Below, in pieces: positions 33,951-46,917 of a stretch of 64,000 bases of DNA. The position numbers were made by a program, and so were the translations under genes. Source of the stretch: Mesostigma viride (lineage: Eukaryota > Streptophyta > Mesostigmatophyceae > Mesostigmatales > Mesostigmataceae); the NCBI GenBank assembly GCA_009746045.1, contig RPFO01000381.1, positions 48,538 to 112,537 on the forward strand, given 5' to 3'. Every line of letters starts with the position of its first letter. The stretch's first letter is position 1. A model generated the notes under the pieces. It was not told where the DNA came from. It searched no databases and saw nothing but the letters and a program-made list of their open reading frames with translations.

Positions 33951-34221
33951 TGTTAAGGGTGGCTGCCACGACGTGATGCAAAGGGAGGGGCAGGGGGACG
34001 ATGGGGAAGGTAGTAGTGATGATGAGAATGATGTTGATAATATTCCTTGCCTTGCATGTGCTTCCCCGGATGAAATTGACGGTGTCCCTTTCCTGCTGTG
34101 CAGCACATTCGGGTGCAAGGGAGGACTGCATGGGTGCTGCGCTGACCCCCCGTTGACTAAGGAGCCCAAGGGGGAGTGGTTTTGCCCTGCCTGCCTTGTG
34201 CAGGATGCTTACAAGGGCTGA
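33943..34221 (+). CDS. Small PHD-finger protein (or terminal exon)
   Basis: The 92-codon frame has an acidic N-terminal part (DDGEGSSDDENDVDN) and a C4HC3 zinc finger: CLAC, then LLC, GC, LHGCC and FCPAC, with the conserved PPLTKEPKGEWFCPAC end. PHD fingers bind histone H3 tails, so a chromatin role is likely. It is short for a reader protein, and could be the last exon of a longer gene or a domain carried by a transposon. It is flanked by a direct repeat containing AGACTTGTCGGAATGACCTG (about 33928-33950 and 34285-34306). The first ATG falls inside this repeat, at 33943. All eight zinc ligands are present. Confidence 0.6.
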   Translation: MTCVKGGCHDVMQREGQGDDGEGSSDDENDVDNIPCLACASPDEIDGVPFLLCSTFGCKGGLHGCCADPPLTKEPKGEWFCPACLVQDAYKG

Positions 34222-34267
34222 TATAGTGACATTTTCTGTTTTAGCGGGCATTTTTTTGAAAACACGT

Positions 34268-34306
34268 CTGACGCAATAACTTGAGCTAGACTTGTCGGAA
34301 TGACCT
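34268..34306. repeat. Direct repeat flanking the PHD ORF, right copy
   Basis: ACGCAATAACTTGAGCTAGA followed by CTTGTCGGAATGACCTG. Confidence 0.75.
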
Positions 34307-35039
34307 GGGACTTGGAACACTGCTGTCCCCCTGTTAGCCGGAATTTTTGTTAATTTTGTGGGCTTATCGGAAGTGTTTATGATATGTTTATTCCCAATGT
34401 CCGGTAAAAAATGACCTGTTTTGCGGGAAAATTAATAACTGTTCAAGGTTTTGCCATTTCCATGATGTAAATAGCTCAGCAAGCTACAAACTCAGGGAAC
34501 TATATGACCTTGATTTTTGGTAGCCAACAAATAAGTGCATTGGCTGGGGCATACTCAGCCCTAATTAGCGTCTTTTGCTATTTATAGCGCATTATTGGCG
34601 TATATATGGGGGTAGTACCCCCAACAAGTGCATGGACAACTCACTAGAGATGTTATTTAGTGCCCCCAATCATAATTCAGCATTGTGCAAATGAATTTCA
34701 AGTGATATTAGCATATGTCAGATTTTTTGGGTTTTGGGGTGCCACCTCCCCTTAAATAGGGTATCACTGACCTGAGACCTCCACTCACTGACTATAGCCT
34801 CTGGCCGCCGAAAGGGGGGCCGCTGGGCCGGGTTGGGGACGGCGTGTACCATATCTACCAAACAAACAAAAGAAATTTAATTAAATAAGTACCCACGTGC
34901 CTTGAATGGCTGCAGGACAAACAAACAAACAAAAGGTTTTAACTAAATAATAACTAAACCCGGGACTCTCATAACTGGCTCCCCAACAAACAATCCAGGG
35001 TTATTCGTAATGCAAATACGGCAAAAATTGACCCATAAT
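34307..35039. other. Non-coding
   Basis: No gene seen. There are AT-rich stretches and ACAAACAAAC tracts at 34858-34930. Confidence 0.4.
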
Positions 35040-35701
35040 CAGGGGGGGTGTCCAAAAACAAGAAAATTTACACGACGCTGGATTCGAGTAGATCTCGCGA
35101 AAACAAGCATGTTTGCCACTGGTCGCAACCCCAGGGGGTCTCTAGGTTAGAAGTTACAGAGCCTCAAAAACCGTTAACTTAAAGGGTAGGTAGGTAGGGT
35201 GCCGGGCCGATATGGGTTTTTTACAACAAAACACTTGGATTTCTGCTAGCTCCCTGTATGGTCGGAATTTTGAAACGGTTTGACGGACAATCTGGTAGCA
35301 CTTGGCGAGCTGAACCCAAATCTGCAGTCAAATTTTTGGCAGGTACCATAGAGGGGGGGGGGGTTGCCCGCAAGATGGTGCTGCCCCTAGGCACGGAAGT
35401 ATGCTGCCGTCTGCCACCACTACAAGGCTTCGGCTATCCAGCGCCGTGCCGTGCCAGTATCGCGTCGCGCCGGCCAATGACCCATTTTAGAAAACCGGAA
35501 TTTTCCCATACACCAATATGCTCAAACGGTGGAGCTCGCGGAGCTGATCATTTTGCTCCCTAGGTCGACCCCTACAGCCCTTGGGACCTCAGGGTTTTGC
35601 TAGGTATAGCGCCTACGTGCTAGGTAGGTAGGGTCCAAGGGCCAACTTTTGGAAAATTTCAGCGTATGTGTCTGATATTTTTGTTTCGGACACCCCCCCT
35701 G
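35040..35701. mobile_element. TIR element, CAGGGGGGGTGTCC family
   Basis: Ends CAGGGGGGGTGTCC (35040) and GGACACCCCCCCTG (35701) are perfect inverted repeats, with further partial symmetry inside (AAACAAGAAAATTT / ATATTTTTGTTT). No target duplication is visible. No transposase; the frame at 35258-35563 has no match I know. An inverted partial copy is at 46085-46218. Confidence 0.65.
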
Positions 35702-35716
35702 TGACACCTACAAATT

Positions 35717-35845
35717 GAGTCATTACCGCGTTAAGTTGCGATGGCCTCCATGCTTTAAGTTGCGGTCGCCCCCCAAACTTCAGCGCCGCAACTTAACACG
35801 GGAACGCAACCTTAAGAAACGCAACTTAACGCGGGAATGACTGTA
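35717..35845. mobile_element. Small TIR element (CAGTCATTCCCGCGTTAAG type)
   Basis: Left end GAGTCATTACCGCGTTAAGT and right end ACTTAACGCGGGAATGACTG, with internal inverted copies of TTAAGTTGCG. Related copies lie at 46918, 47228 and 51247. TA at the outer edge would fit Tc1/mariner, but this is weak. Confidence 0.55.
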
Positions 35846-36408
35846 CTTCCATTGCACTTCGGATCTTTTTCCTTCCCCCTTTTACCAAACTCCATGAATC
35901 TTGTGGTCGAAACTCTAAAGCTAGCGCGCGCTCCTTGGCGGGACTAGCGCCACTTTGCACTCGACGGAGGTACGTGGTGACTCACATCTCCCTAGCCGGG
36001 GCTCCCTGGCCGGGGACCGGCCACAAAAAGTACAAGCTCTACTGTACAGTAATGTCGCGGTCGAAGCCCGCAAAACTTGTGAAAAAGAACTAAAAATTAA
36101 CCACCACACCTTGCGCCCTGTACCGCCTCCACGTGATTCTAGTTACGCATCCGAATGATGAGACCTAACTGAACACAACAACAAGCCACCAACCAGACCC
36201 ACGCCCCCCCATCATCACCACACACAAGTTTGAGTCCAGGTGAATTCAGCCCGCATCCTCCTACGCCAACCTCGCGGCCTACTGCCGTTCCGCCTCTGAG
36301 TTCCCAAGCGAAGCTCGGGGGCCGAATCGCCACATCCGGTAAGTATCGCTGCCGTATCTGGTAACACGCTCTCTATAGATTCTCTGCTGCCCATGTGCGG
36401 CGTGGGAC

Positions 36409-38047
<1,639 letters not shown>

Positions 38048-38068
38048 CCAATCCCTTCTTTTCTTTAG
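38048..38068 (-). other. Polypurine tract
   Basis: On the minus strand AAAGAAAAGAAGGGATTGG directly abuts the 3' LTR; it would prime plus-strand DNA synthesis. Confidence 0.6.
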
Positions 38069-38997
38069 GGATCACATCCCCTGCCAGGGACCCTTGAAGT
38101 AGCTTGAAATGTCCTTCACTCCAGCTTGAAGCTTGAACAGATGTCTTTAATGGCCAATGCCATTCCCCCAGCCCTTTCTTTTAAGGAACTGGAAAAGAAA
38201 CAGATCTGCCACAGGGAAAACCATTCCATGAGAAATGGATAAAAACCTATGGAAGTGGCATTACAGAGTACCACCAGATATTAGAAGCACACAAAATTAA
38301 ATACATACAGGTTAATTCTATGAGGTCTTCTCCAGGAATTAATCCCATCACCTCGGTAGAGCCTCCAGTACAATGACCTTCTGGCGGTGAGTTACATTAA
38401 TCCCAGATACTAATCCCATAAAACCCAGTACATATTCAATATAAGTACAATAAATCCATGACAATTAAAATACCACTTGACAAAGTAAGGCGTATTACAA
38501 TAGTTTGCCTGTCATTCTCTCAACAGGGGTCTATTGGCGCCCGTCTTACGGCGCCCGTCTACTTGCCAGATGGTAAACTGCCACAGCAAACAAATGACAA
38601 AATGAAACACATAGGCAACAATTAAATCCTGCCCTGGGGAACTAGGGAAGTCTGAACAGGCAAACACCTGAACAGGCCAGCTTGTAGAAACATAATACCA
38701 GGGAATCGAACCCCGCCCTATAAACCCCAGAATAAAGGTTCCCAGACCATTGTGAGAAGTATGTACAAATATACATTTCTTTTAAAATAGAATACATGGT
38801 CTGTAATGGACCTGTCAACCTTGTGTAGTCAACAGCATGAACCCCAGCCAAAACCTGGCTGTATCCTGATTAAAATCAGAGTGAGTGTACCATGGTCCAT
38901 GAGCCTTAGTACAGACTAAAATACAGGTATTATGCCAGTCACAATGCTGACACTACCACACAATCTGCTCTCCAATGCCCTATAACCATGCACCAGC
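38069..38997. other. Element 3' untranslated region
   Basis: Between the RNase H stop (38998) and the purine tract; no coding signal. Confidence 0.5.
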
Positions 38998-39741
38998 TTA
39001 GACAGCTTGCTGAGATGGGTCCATCAGAGACTGAAGAACCTTGTATTGCACTGCTGCCTTCTGCACTAGCTTGGTCAAAGCATCAGCAGGATTGTCAACC
39101 CCAGGGATATGCTCAATATTGGCCAAGGAGGACAACTCCTTAAGAAGGAGATAATCCAAGTCCCTACTTCTGGCCATCTGCCTGTGCACAAACTGCACCA
39201 TCCCCATGGAGTCTGTTTTTAGAAGAGTGGTAACCTGAAGTGGCCAAGGAGTGTTAGAAGTCATCTGATGAAGCAACTCCTTCAGATAAAGGCTTGTGTG
39301 AATGCCTTCACAAATAGCCCTGCATTCTGCCACATCACTGCTGACAGCCACCCGTTTGTGCAGGCGACTAAACCAGCTCACCAAACTCCCCAGGCCTTCC
39401 TGTCTGAGCACAAAGAGCCCTGCAGCCCTGCCCCTGACCTTGGAGACCTGCCTGCTGTCCATTGAGCTATCCACATACAGCTCCATGCAAATGGGTTGTG
39501 ATAAATCCACTGCAGACAACAGAATGCCAGATGAAGCCCTGACCTGATCAGCCACCTTGGCAGACCCTAGCTCCACCAGCATGTCATCAGGCAACCTGGC
39601 TATGACCATAAGGTCTGGCCTGGAAATGCCTGCCACCCAAGCAACCATGCCCCTCACCATGGGACACAGTGCCTGTGTGATGGTTGGAGGAAGCTTGCTA
39701 ATGAGGGTCTCTTGATAATCATTGCCCCCCACCAGCAGCAT
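38998..39741 (-). CDS. Copia-like RT thumb and RNase H
   Basis: The frame carries VAWVAGISRPDLMVIARLPD (connection), then RNase H blocks ELYVDSSMDS (first Asp), DVAECRAICEG (Glu), LLKTDSMGMV (Asp) and HIPGVDNPADALTKLV, the typical copia C-terminal signature. It ends at 38998. RNase H removes the RNA template during reverse transcription. The start is in an overlapping frame with the RT ORF, so a frameshift near 39650-39740 separates RT from RNase H. Confidence 0.85.
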   Translation of the reverse strand: MLLVGGNDYQETLISKLPPTITQALCPMVRGMVAWVAGISRPDLMVIARLPDDMLVELGSAKVADQVRASSGILLSAVDLSQPICMELYVDSSMDSRQVSKVRGRAAGLFVLRQEGLGSLVSWFSRLHKRVAVSSDVAECRAICEGIHTSLYLKELLHQMTSNTPWPLQVTTLLKTDSMGMVQFVHRQMARSRDLDYLLLKELSSLANIEHIPGVDNPADALTKLVQKAAVQYKVLQSLMDPSQQAV

Positions 39742-40825
39742 ACGCCACTCCCCCCCTTCTTCACCAGTGTGGCCTCCATGCCCACAAACAGCAGAGGCTC
39801 ATTCTCCACCTGCCATTGCTCCCTACCCAGAGGAAACTTGGACTTAATGATGGAGATCAGCTCCTTAAGCCACGACGTGGGAGCTATCAGATGTAGGTCA
39901 TCCCCGTGCAGCGAAGCATACACTGGCAGGCCTTCCCATTGCCCCAGAAACAGACAGGGGTCTACAGGAGAGACCTTCAAGTTGCAATGCTCCTTCAGGA
40001 AACGGTTGAGAGTCTCCCTCCAGATTATTGGACTTGACCTCAGGCCCTCCAGGCCCTTGAGGATTTTAAGGAACTCCGTGTGGATGTCCCTTTTCCATAC
40101 AGCAGGCACCCTAACATAGAAAGGCGTCTTGCCCTCCCACTTTTCCTGTGCCACATCTGCATCACCCTCCAGAAATGCCCTCTTGAAGTCTACCACCACT
40201 GAGCCATAGTCCAAGCCCTTGTTGAGAAGGCCTAGAAATACACACAGCAGCAGCCTCCAAGTATCATGCACATGCCAGGGGTATACAACTCCTCAGCAGT
40301 GCACTCACCAGTACCCTTGAACTCATTCAGCACTGGCCTGACATGTGGTACCTTGACCCCGTCCACCTCCTTCATCTTGATGACAAACTTGAGCTTGAGT
40401 AGACGTCGTGCAGGAGGCAGGTCATTGACAGGTTCCACGCATTTCTTGGAGATCCAGTCCTCCCCAGATTTAATCAGACCCAGTGTGACCTGGGGACACA
40501 TAATGGGAGAGGACATGAGCTTCACCAGGCCTTGGTAGTTGATAGGGCTGTGTCCAGCAAGTGAGTGAGGACCAATGCCCAAACTGCTTGGATGACTAGC
40601 AGCTGGCAATATGAGGTCATCAACCAAGGGCTCCTGCCCCTGGCACACTTGCACACGCTTAACCGACCTGGTTACTGCACGTGATAGGTGAGTGGTCCTG
40701 AAATTAATCAGTGGGACCTGACCAGCCCCTTCCTTAGTCAGGAGAGAGGACGTGATCACTACCCATCCTGGCATAGGAAATTCTGCCCCAGAAGAGCAGG
40801 TCCTTGATAGCCCTCCAAGACACAA
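39654..40825 (-). CDS. Copia-like reverse transcriptase (two frames)
   Basis: The first frame (40232-40825) ends with LKLKFVIKMKEVDGVKVPHV-RPVLNEFKG, the RT N-terminal block. The second frame (39654-40271) has VVVDFKRAFLEG (motif A Asp), GLRSSPIIWRETLNRFL and the catalytic box YASLHGDDLHLIAP. HGDD replaces the canonical Y-x-D-D but both aspartates are kept. A frameshift near 40250 joins the two. RT copies the element RNA into cDNA. Confidence 0.85.
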
Positions 40826-41085
40826 AAAGCAGTGTCCTGTCCAAGGATAGGAATGAATACCTCACCCAGTACCTTCACGTGTACCCCGCCACTGAAGTCA
40901 GACACAAACTGATAGCTGGGTTCAGACATGCTGTACCCTGCTGCAGCCCTGGTCCCAATGATGGAAACCTGAGAATTAGTGTCTACCTCTAAGGCAGTGT
41001 CCAGCCCCAGATTGCCATGCCACCTGAGCTTGGCTACCTTGGGCTGCTTCTTGGCCCTTTGTAGAGCCCCAATCAATCCAGCCAA
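40759..41085 (-). CDS. Retropepsin-like aspartic protease domain
   Basis: LDTALEVDTNSQVSIIGTRA is the active-site strand (D-T-N in place of D-T/S-G). GEVFIPILGQDTAFCVLEG and PALLGQNFLCQD match the flap-to-C-terminal half of retropepsins. It lies between integrase and RT. The altered active site leaves catalysis uncertain. Confidence 0.6.
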   Translation of the reverse strand: MAGLIGALQRAKKQPKVAKLRWHGNLGLDTALEVDTNSQVSIIGTRAAAGYSMSEPSYQFVSDFSGGVHVKVLGEVFIPILGQDTAFCVLEGYQGPALLGQNFLCQDG

Positions 41086-41105
41086 ACTTGTCCCCCTGGG
41101 CTTGG

Positions 41106-42479
41106 TTAGTGCCTTGGGCTTGACAGTTGACTCCCCAGCTGTTGACCTTGCAGCCTGTTCAACAAGTACCTCTGCAACCTGGCCAGGGCTGACAGATTCC
41201 CCTGCAACAGATGTGGTCGTTGCGTCAGTGATGTCACTGGGACCTGAAAATCCTGCAGATCCTGTGAGCCTTGTGCCTGACTGCCCTCATTCATCAGGTT
41301 AGGCTTGACATATGACCAACTCAGCCGGTGTACATGCTTTGGTTCGTCCTCCATGCTGACCAAGCATGCGTGGCTAGCTTCATCAACCTGGGTAACCACC
41401 CCAGGACTCCAGCTACCACGTTTGCCATAAAGGCTAGGTTCCTTCCAAGCTAGGACCTTCTGACCCACTTGTGGCTCCAGCATCTTCCAACCCCGGTCCT
41501 TCTCCCTCAGCTTGGCAAAGGTGACATGTGCAGCATGTTTCCAGCCCTCCAGCACATGTGGTGGGCACAGGCCATGATATAGACCCATTGGGCTGACAGC
41601 AACTCCATCATAGTAGAAGTTAACCCTGCTGTTCAGCTGCTGCTCCACGTTCCTCAGCCATGCACTCCTGACAAGTGCAGGTGCAGACAAGGGTACCCAG
41701 TCTTCAGAGATGATCAATTTCTTGACCTCCTGGATTGCCCTCTCGATAGCACCCTGCTGCCCATGAGCCTCCCTAGGTGTAACCAGCAACTCAGGAAGGG
41801 TAGGATCACCCTTGAGATGCTGAAACTGCATGTCCACCTGGATCCTTGTGGTAGGAAACTTGGCTCTTACATTCTGCAGGGCAGCCAGCAAGTACCTGTT
41901 CTTCATAGAAGGTAAATGCTCCAGCACCTTGTATTTCGTGTACCTGTCCACGCACACCAACAGTTGCATGCCCCTGATGTGTTGGATATCACACTGCAGA
42001 TCACCAATGCTCTGAGGTAGAGCTTTGGCATGTGATTTCCTGGGCTTGTTGGAGGACAACTGGCACTTACACCGTGAGGCAGCTTGCTGACACGCCTTAA
42101 GAAGGGGTGCCCTGCCCATACGGAAGGCAAAGTTGTTTGACAGAGAAGTGGCATGCCCAAACATGTTGTGGATTCGGGCACCCAACTCCTGGTACACAGA
42201 GGAAGCAGTCCCTGGCACAGTCAGGACTGTGCTGTCAGGTTGTCCAGCATCACCATGCTGACTTCCATCCTGTTCTGACTCAGAGCCTGAGTCACCCTGC
42301 TCATGCCCAACACCTGGACCGCCAGCAGGGACCACATGCATACCACCAGAGGCCTTCACACCCCTCTGTGGTTGTACATTGGTTTCTCTCAAAATGAGAG
42401 GTCCACCCTCGTGCCCAGCACGAGGATGCATGGGGTCAGACATTCTTACAGCTGCATCAGCTGTCAAGGACGTCTTCAT
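41106..42479 (-). CDS. Integrase polyprotein segment
   Basis: The 457-codon frame has an N-terminal His/Cys region (IHNMFGHATSLSNN ... CQQAASRCKC). The catalytic core has Asp in LQCDIQHIRGMQLLVCVDRY, Asp in TRIQVDMQFQHLKG and Glu in HGQQGAIERAIQEVKKLI, fitting D,D-E. A C-terminal DNA-binding-type block (VGQKVLAWKEPSLYGKRGSW) ends in HRLSWSYVKPNLM. Integrase inserts the cDNA; the 5-bp duplication and AGTT/AACT ends of the element are its products. The first about 100 residues are Gly/Ser-rich linker. Confidence 0.8.
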   Translation of the reverse strand: MKTSLTADAAVRMSDPMHPRAGHEGGPLILRETNVQPQRGVKASGGMHVVPAGGPGVGHEQGDSGSESEQDGSQHGDAGQPDSTVLTVPGTASSVYQELGARIHNMFGHATSLSNNFAFRMGRAPLLKACQQAASRCKCQLSSNKPRKSHAKALPQSIGDLQCDIQHIRGMQLLVCVDRYTKYKVLEHLPSMKNRYLLAALQNVRAKFPTTRIQVDMQFQHLKGDPTLPELLVTPREAHGQQGAIERAIQEVKKLIISEDWVPLSAPALVRSAWLRNVEQQLNSRVNFYYDGVAVSPMGLYHGLCPPHVLEGWKHAAHVTFAKLREKDRGWKMLEPQVGQKVLAWKEPSLYGKRGSWSPGVVTQVDEASHACLVSMEDEPKHVHRLSWSYVKPNLMNEGSQAQGSQDLQDFQVPVTSLTQRPHLLQGNLSALARLQRYLLNRLQGQQLGSQLSSPRH

Positions 42480-42527
42480 AGGAACCTGTACCTCTCCAGG
42501 TGACCTGGGGCCACCTGAACCTGGAGA

Positions 42528-42869
42528 TCACCCTCTTGTTGCCCAGATATAAAATCTGCATTGGAGCACCTGGCCTCCCCCTGGGTGAATTAAGGTGTGT
42601 AGGGGTTGCCTCAGACAGTCACTGCTCCTTGTTGTCTTCTTGCTGACTGCCCTTTGAAGGCTGGCCTGGGACTTGTTGTTGTTCTTCTTGTTGTTGTTGT
42701 TGTTATTCTTGTTGCTGCCCTGGCCCTGGGACTTCTTGAAGCTGGGACACTCCTTCTTGATGTGCCCCCACCCCTTGCACAGGTAGCATTGTATTTGACT
42801 TGCCCTGGCCACTCCCCCGTTGTCAGACGCGTTGCCCTGCTTGGGCTGACCACCCACCCGCCTGAACAC
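42528..42869 (-). CDS. Gag nucleocapsid with CCHC zinc knuckle
   Basis: CYLCKGWGHIKKEC is a perfect C-x2-C-x4-H-x4-C knuckle, preceded by basic sequence and followed by an Asn/Lys-rich tail. It binds genomic RNA during packaging. Confidence 0.85.
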   Translation of the reverse strand: MFRRVGGQPKQGNASDNGGVARASQIQCYLCKGWGHIKKECPSFKKSQGQGSNKNNNNNNKKNNNKSQASLQRAVSKKTTRSSDCLRQPLHTLIHPGGGQVLQCRFYIWATRG

Positions 42870-43224
42870 CGACTTGGAGTGTGACCTCCTGTCAGAATCA
42901 GGTGAATGATCTCCCTTGCGCTTGTTATGGTTGCCCCTACGCCCTCCTTGGCTTCTGTCAGCCTCAGACGTCTTGGAGCCCCCTGGGTACGCCCACCTGC
43001 CTGGGTAGCCTTCACTGCTGGCACTCCACCCTCAAACAGCTCCTCTGCCTCGAGCTTGTTTGATGATGACCTTGTAGGCCTTCAGGGTGAGTGTGGGGCA
43101 CACATGACCTTTAAGGAGCCACGTGTCGCCTTATCCAGCCCAGAAACCTTGAGCCAGTTGGTCAGGGCTATGTTATCAGCACATTAAAGCCGTGAGCCCT
43201 GCCCTCCTCAACCATTTACAATAG

Positions 43225-43641
43225 TTAAGGAAAGTTCTGGATCAGGTCCCCCTTGACCTCCCACCCTTGATACTTGTCCTGCCAATGGATGCCGACCTTC
43301 TTTCGCTGGTCTTCCAGCAGCTCCTTCAGCTCAGCTACGTACAGTGCCCAGGCCTTATTGGCCTTCTTGCACTCCCTGGTTAGGTCCTTAATCTGGTCAG
43401 TACACTTGCCAAAAGTGCTACTTCCTATCCAGATTTGATAGTAATTTGTACCACCGTACAAGCTAGGGAACCCTTCCAATCCTTCCACAAACTCTTCAGC
43501 CTGCTTAGGCTTGGAGTCTGAGGTTACAGGCTGCAGCTGATTGACAATTAAAAGACCCTGTGTGGTGAGATCAAAGCCATGAACAGCTTGTGCATTATTA
43601 TTATTGTGAGGAAGGTTGGTAATCTCTCCGGTAACCCCCAC
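43225..43641 (-). CDS. Gag capsid-region fragment
   Basis: Helix-rich 138-codon frame (EEFVEGLEGFPSLYGGTNYY, KKANKAWALYVAELKELLED) upstream of the knuckle, in the position of gag. No motif is diagnostic; assignment rests on position. Confidence 0.5.
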   Translation of the reverse strand: MGVTGEITNLPHNNNNAQAVHGFDLTTQGLLIVNQLQPVTSDSKPKQAEEFVEGLEGFPSLYGGTNYYQIWIGSSTFGKCTDQIKDLTRECKKANKAWALYVAELKELLEDQRKKVGIHWQDKYQGWEVKGDLIQNFP

Positions 43642-43924
43642 GTCATCTACGTGAGCGGTTCCACTACCAGCACCCCATTATTATTCCCACTGGCTGGCAC
43701 CTTGCTACGGCGCCCTCTGCCATCTGCACTACAAGCTATTCAAAGAACACCTTAGCAAAGCAGCAGAAAATATGTACAAAATTGTCCACTGCCGCCTGCG
43801 CCGGTGTCGCCGCCGCCCCCGCGAATTGCCGCTGAAAATTCGACAAAATGTCGACGAGTACTGGAAAAGAAAATTGGCCGACTAGTAGTCAAGGCCCCTG
43901 AAGTCGCAGTACTCGTATACGAAC

Positions 43925-44587
43925 TCAGGATCCTCCATATCCAGCTCCGGACCTGCACCGGTATGTATTAAAACCGGTGTGCTCCCCGTCGCGTAAGTTG
44001 CGCGCGCCGACGCGCGACGAGGCGCAGAGGATGAGTAAAAATGGATAACAATTCCCACCCTGCGGGAATCCACTCTCGCAGAGACGCGAGAAAAGCCACC
44101 AGGTTAATAAAACCTGGCGTTCGCGACTGCGTACGCCGCGTGTGAGCAGCGACAGCAACGCGAGATCTTGAAACAAATTTGTCGACACCGCCGGCGCGCC
44201 CCCCGTGCGTAGCGATGCCCAGTTTTGCAAGTTTCTCTGGTAACCGGTGAGTGAAGAGATGGCGTTGTCCAGCTCCTCAATGGCAGTGGTGACTTCGTTC
44301 ACCGACCGCAAACCTCCCCGCACCTGGACCGTAAATGCGATAAAATGTTGCGAATCTGGTCCAACATGCGCGTATAGCCGGCACCAGTGCTGGCAAATCG
44401 GGGTCCTCGGGGTTATCCCCGAGCAACGGAAGAACTGCGCGCTGCCGACGATGAAGTTCGTCGAGCGAGATCGTGACTTCGTCGAGCAATTGCTGCCACG
44501 ACGGCGCAGTCGGTCTTGACGAGGACCAGCCGGCGGAGCGGCTATTTCCTCATCGGCGGGAATCCGGAATTCTTCAGAATTTGGCAT
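43925..44587 (-). CDS. Leader ORF of the copia-like element (broken)
   Basis: Starts 25 bases inside the 5' LTR with MPNSEEFRIPADEEIAAPPA. A more protein-like frame (LDEVTISLDELHRRQRAVLP-LLGDNPEDPDLPALVP, 44380-44489) runs in another register, so frameshifts are likely. Probably the gag N terminus; function not recognised. Confidence 0.4.
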   Translation of the reverse strand: MPNSEEFRIPADEEIAAPPAGPRQDRLRRRGSNCSTKSRSRSTNFIVGSAQFFRCSGITPRTPICQHWCRLYAHVGPDSQHFIAFTVQVRGGLRSVNEVTTAIEELDNAISSLTGYQRNLQNWASLRTGGAPAVSTNLFQDLALLSLLTRGVRSRERQVLLTWWLFSRLCESGFPQGGNCYPFLLILCASSRVGARNLRDGEHTGFNTYRCRSGAGYGGS

Positions 44588-44611
44588 CTTTTTAACAGAG
44601 CGTGTAATACG

Positions 44612-45227
44612 AGTTGTGAGGTGAGAATGCCACGAATTCCGCCATGGTTCTTGCAGGAAGTTGCCTTTATTAATAACAAGGAAACACAGACGTAAGTCAC
44701 GTCACTTCCAAGACTGCACGCAGCACAGGCGACAGGGTCGCAGTGCCAAGAGAACGTGCACGCAAGAACTAGCGTCCCGGTGCGACCAAGTCACACATAT
44801 AGCTTGCTAGGGACGCGTCCAAGTATTCAGCTGCACTGTCACAGCTGAACTGTCAATCAATTGATTACACAGACTCTGGCACGCCTTTGGCGCGCAGATC
44901 TATCAATTGTCCATACGGCTAGTCCTGTGGACCTATCCGTACACTACTCAGCATCAATTGTCTCATAGTTCCTGGCGCGCTACAGTGCGCCTACCTATCA
45001 ATTGACCATCAAGTCCTGTACAAGTCCTGTCAACGTCCTGCGGACTATCAAAGTGACACTTGTACATCCTGTGTCCGTACGCGCCCACAGTGGCGCGCCG
45101 GGTACTGTCGGCACAGCCTAGGAAACGTCATAACTTTTACGTTCCTTAACCAAATGAGGCGTTCAAGGTGCCGTTGGAAAGAGCGTAACAATCTCTATCC
45201 ATCTAACGTAAATCCTTTACGTTAACT
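44612..45227 (-). repeat. 5' LTR of the copia-like element
   Basis: 616-bp copy of 37431-38047. It contains a short inverted repeat next to its outer end (AACGTAAA/TTTACGTT). Confidence 0.9.
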
Positions 45228-45870
<643 letters not shown>

Positions 45871-46084
45871 GACTAGTTGCTCATTTTATATGTTTTTTCT
45901 AGGGCTGGCACATCCGCCGCATACCGAACACGGACATGTTCGGGCGAATACCGAACATGTGCGGTGTTCGGGTCGGCAAAAATGTTCGGCCGAACATGTG
46001 CTGTTCGGGCCACGAGTTTAATTAATCATGTAATTAATTTATTAGTGGTGCTGAGTTTATTTTCACATTAATGACTTAAGTTAA
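45871..46084. other. Non-coding with CCGAACATGT motifs
   Basis: Several direct and inverted copies of GTTCGG/CCGAACATGT at 45924-46010; no gene. Confidence 0.5.
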
Positions 46085-46218
46085 GGGTTTTTGAGGCTCT
46101 GTAACTTCTAACCTAGAGACCCCCTGGGGTTGCGACCAGTGGCAAACATGCTTGTTTTCGCGAGATCCACTCGAATCCAGCGTTGTGTAAATATTCTTGT
46201 TTTGGGATACCCCCCCTG
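46085..46218. repeat. Inverted partial copy of the [12 protein letters not shown] element
   Basis: It is the reverse complement of about 35040-35186 with some substitutions, ending in CCCCCCCTG at 46218. Confidence 0.75.
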
Positions 46219-46917
46219 GGTGTCAGGCCATTTTTGGCCGCGCAGGAGGCCATTTTTTGCCAAGTCCGGACCCGCTACAGGATTTCAGGCGGCAAAATAC
46301 GCAAGCCCCACTGGCGCGCAAATTTCCCCGCCTGCTGGCTTAGGTGAAAAGCGCGAATGCAACCTTACAAATTCAGTTTTGCAGTCTGCGGGCTGCGGTA
46401 CATGATAAGAATCCACGACCATGTAGGGTCGATTACGGTAATTGAGACATCTTGCCGGAAATTACCACCATCATGCCGAATGCACCACAGAAGGGCAAAG
46501 ACAAGGTCGTTGAGGCCACAGGCAGTCTCGCTGCTTGCACTATGACTGTGGCCTCCATGCTGTTATTATCATTGTTTACATGCAGGCCATTGACAGTAAA
46601 TGAAGCTTCCCTCACGACTGTTCCAATGTTTTGTCACAGTCAAACGTGAAGCCGGCTAGCAATTAAGTAACCTGCCAAAATGAGAGCCGAGGTCAGAGGG
46701 TTAAAACACACATTTGTAGTATAAAACGCAGGCACCGCGCGTGGCTGCCCAGGGCGTGTTTTGCAGCCCGCCTTTGTCCAAAATATCTGGCCTGGAAAAT
46801 GGACTTTGGCCGGCTTTGACGCTGCATGCACTGCTGGATCGGGCTTGACGAGAGCTGTCAAATGCCGTATAGAAGTCCGTCAGAGGAGGAGGTGGTCAGG
46901 GCTGCTAGCCTAATTCT

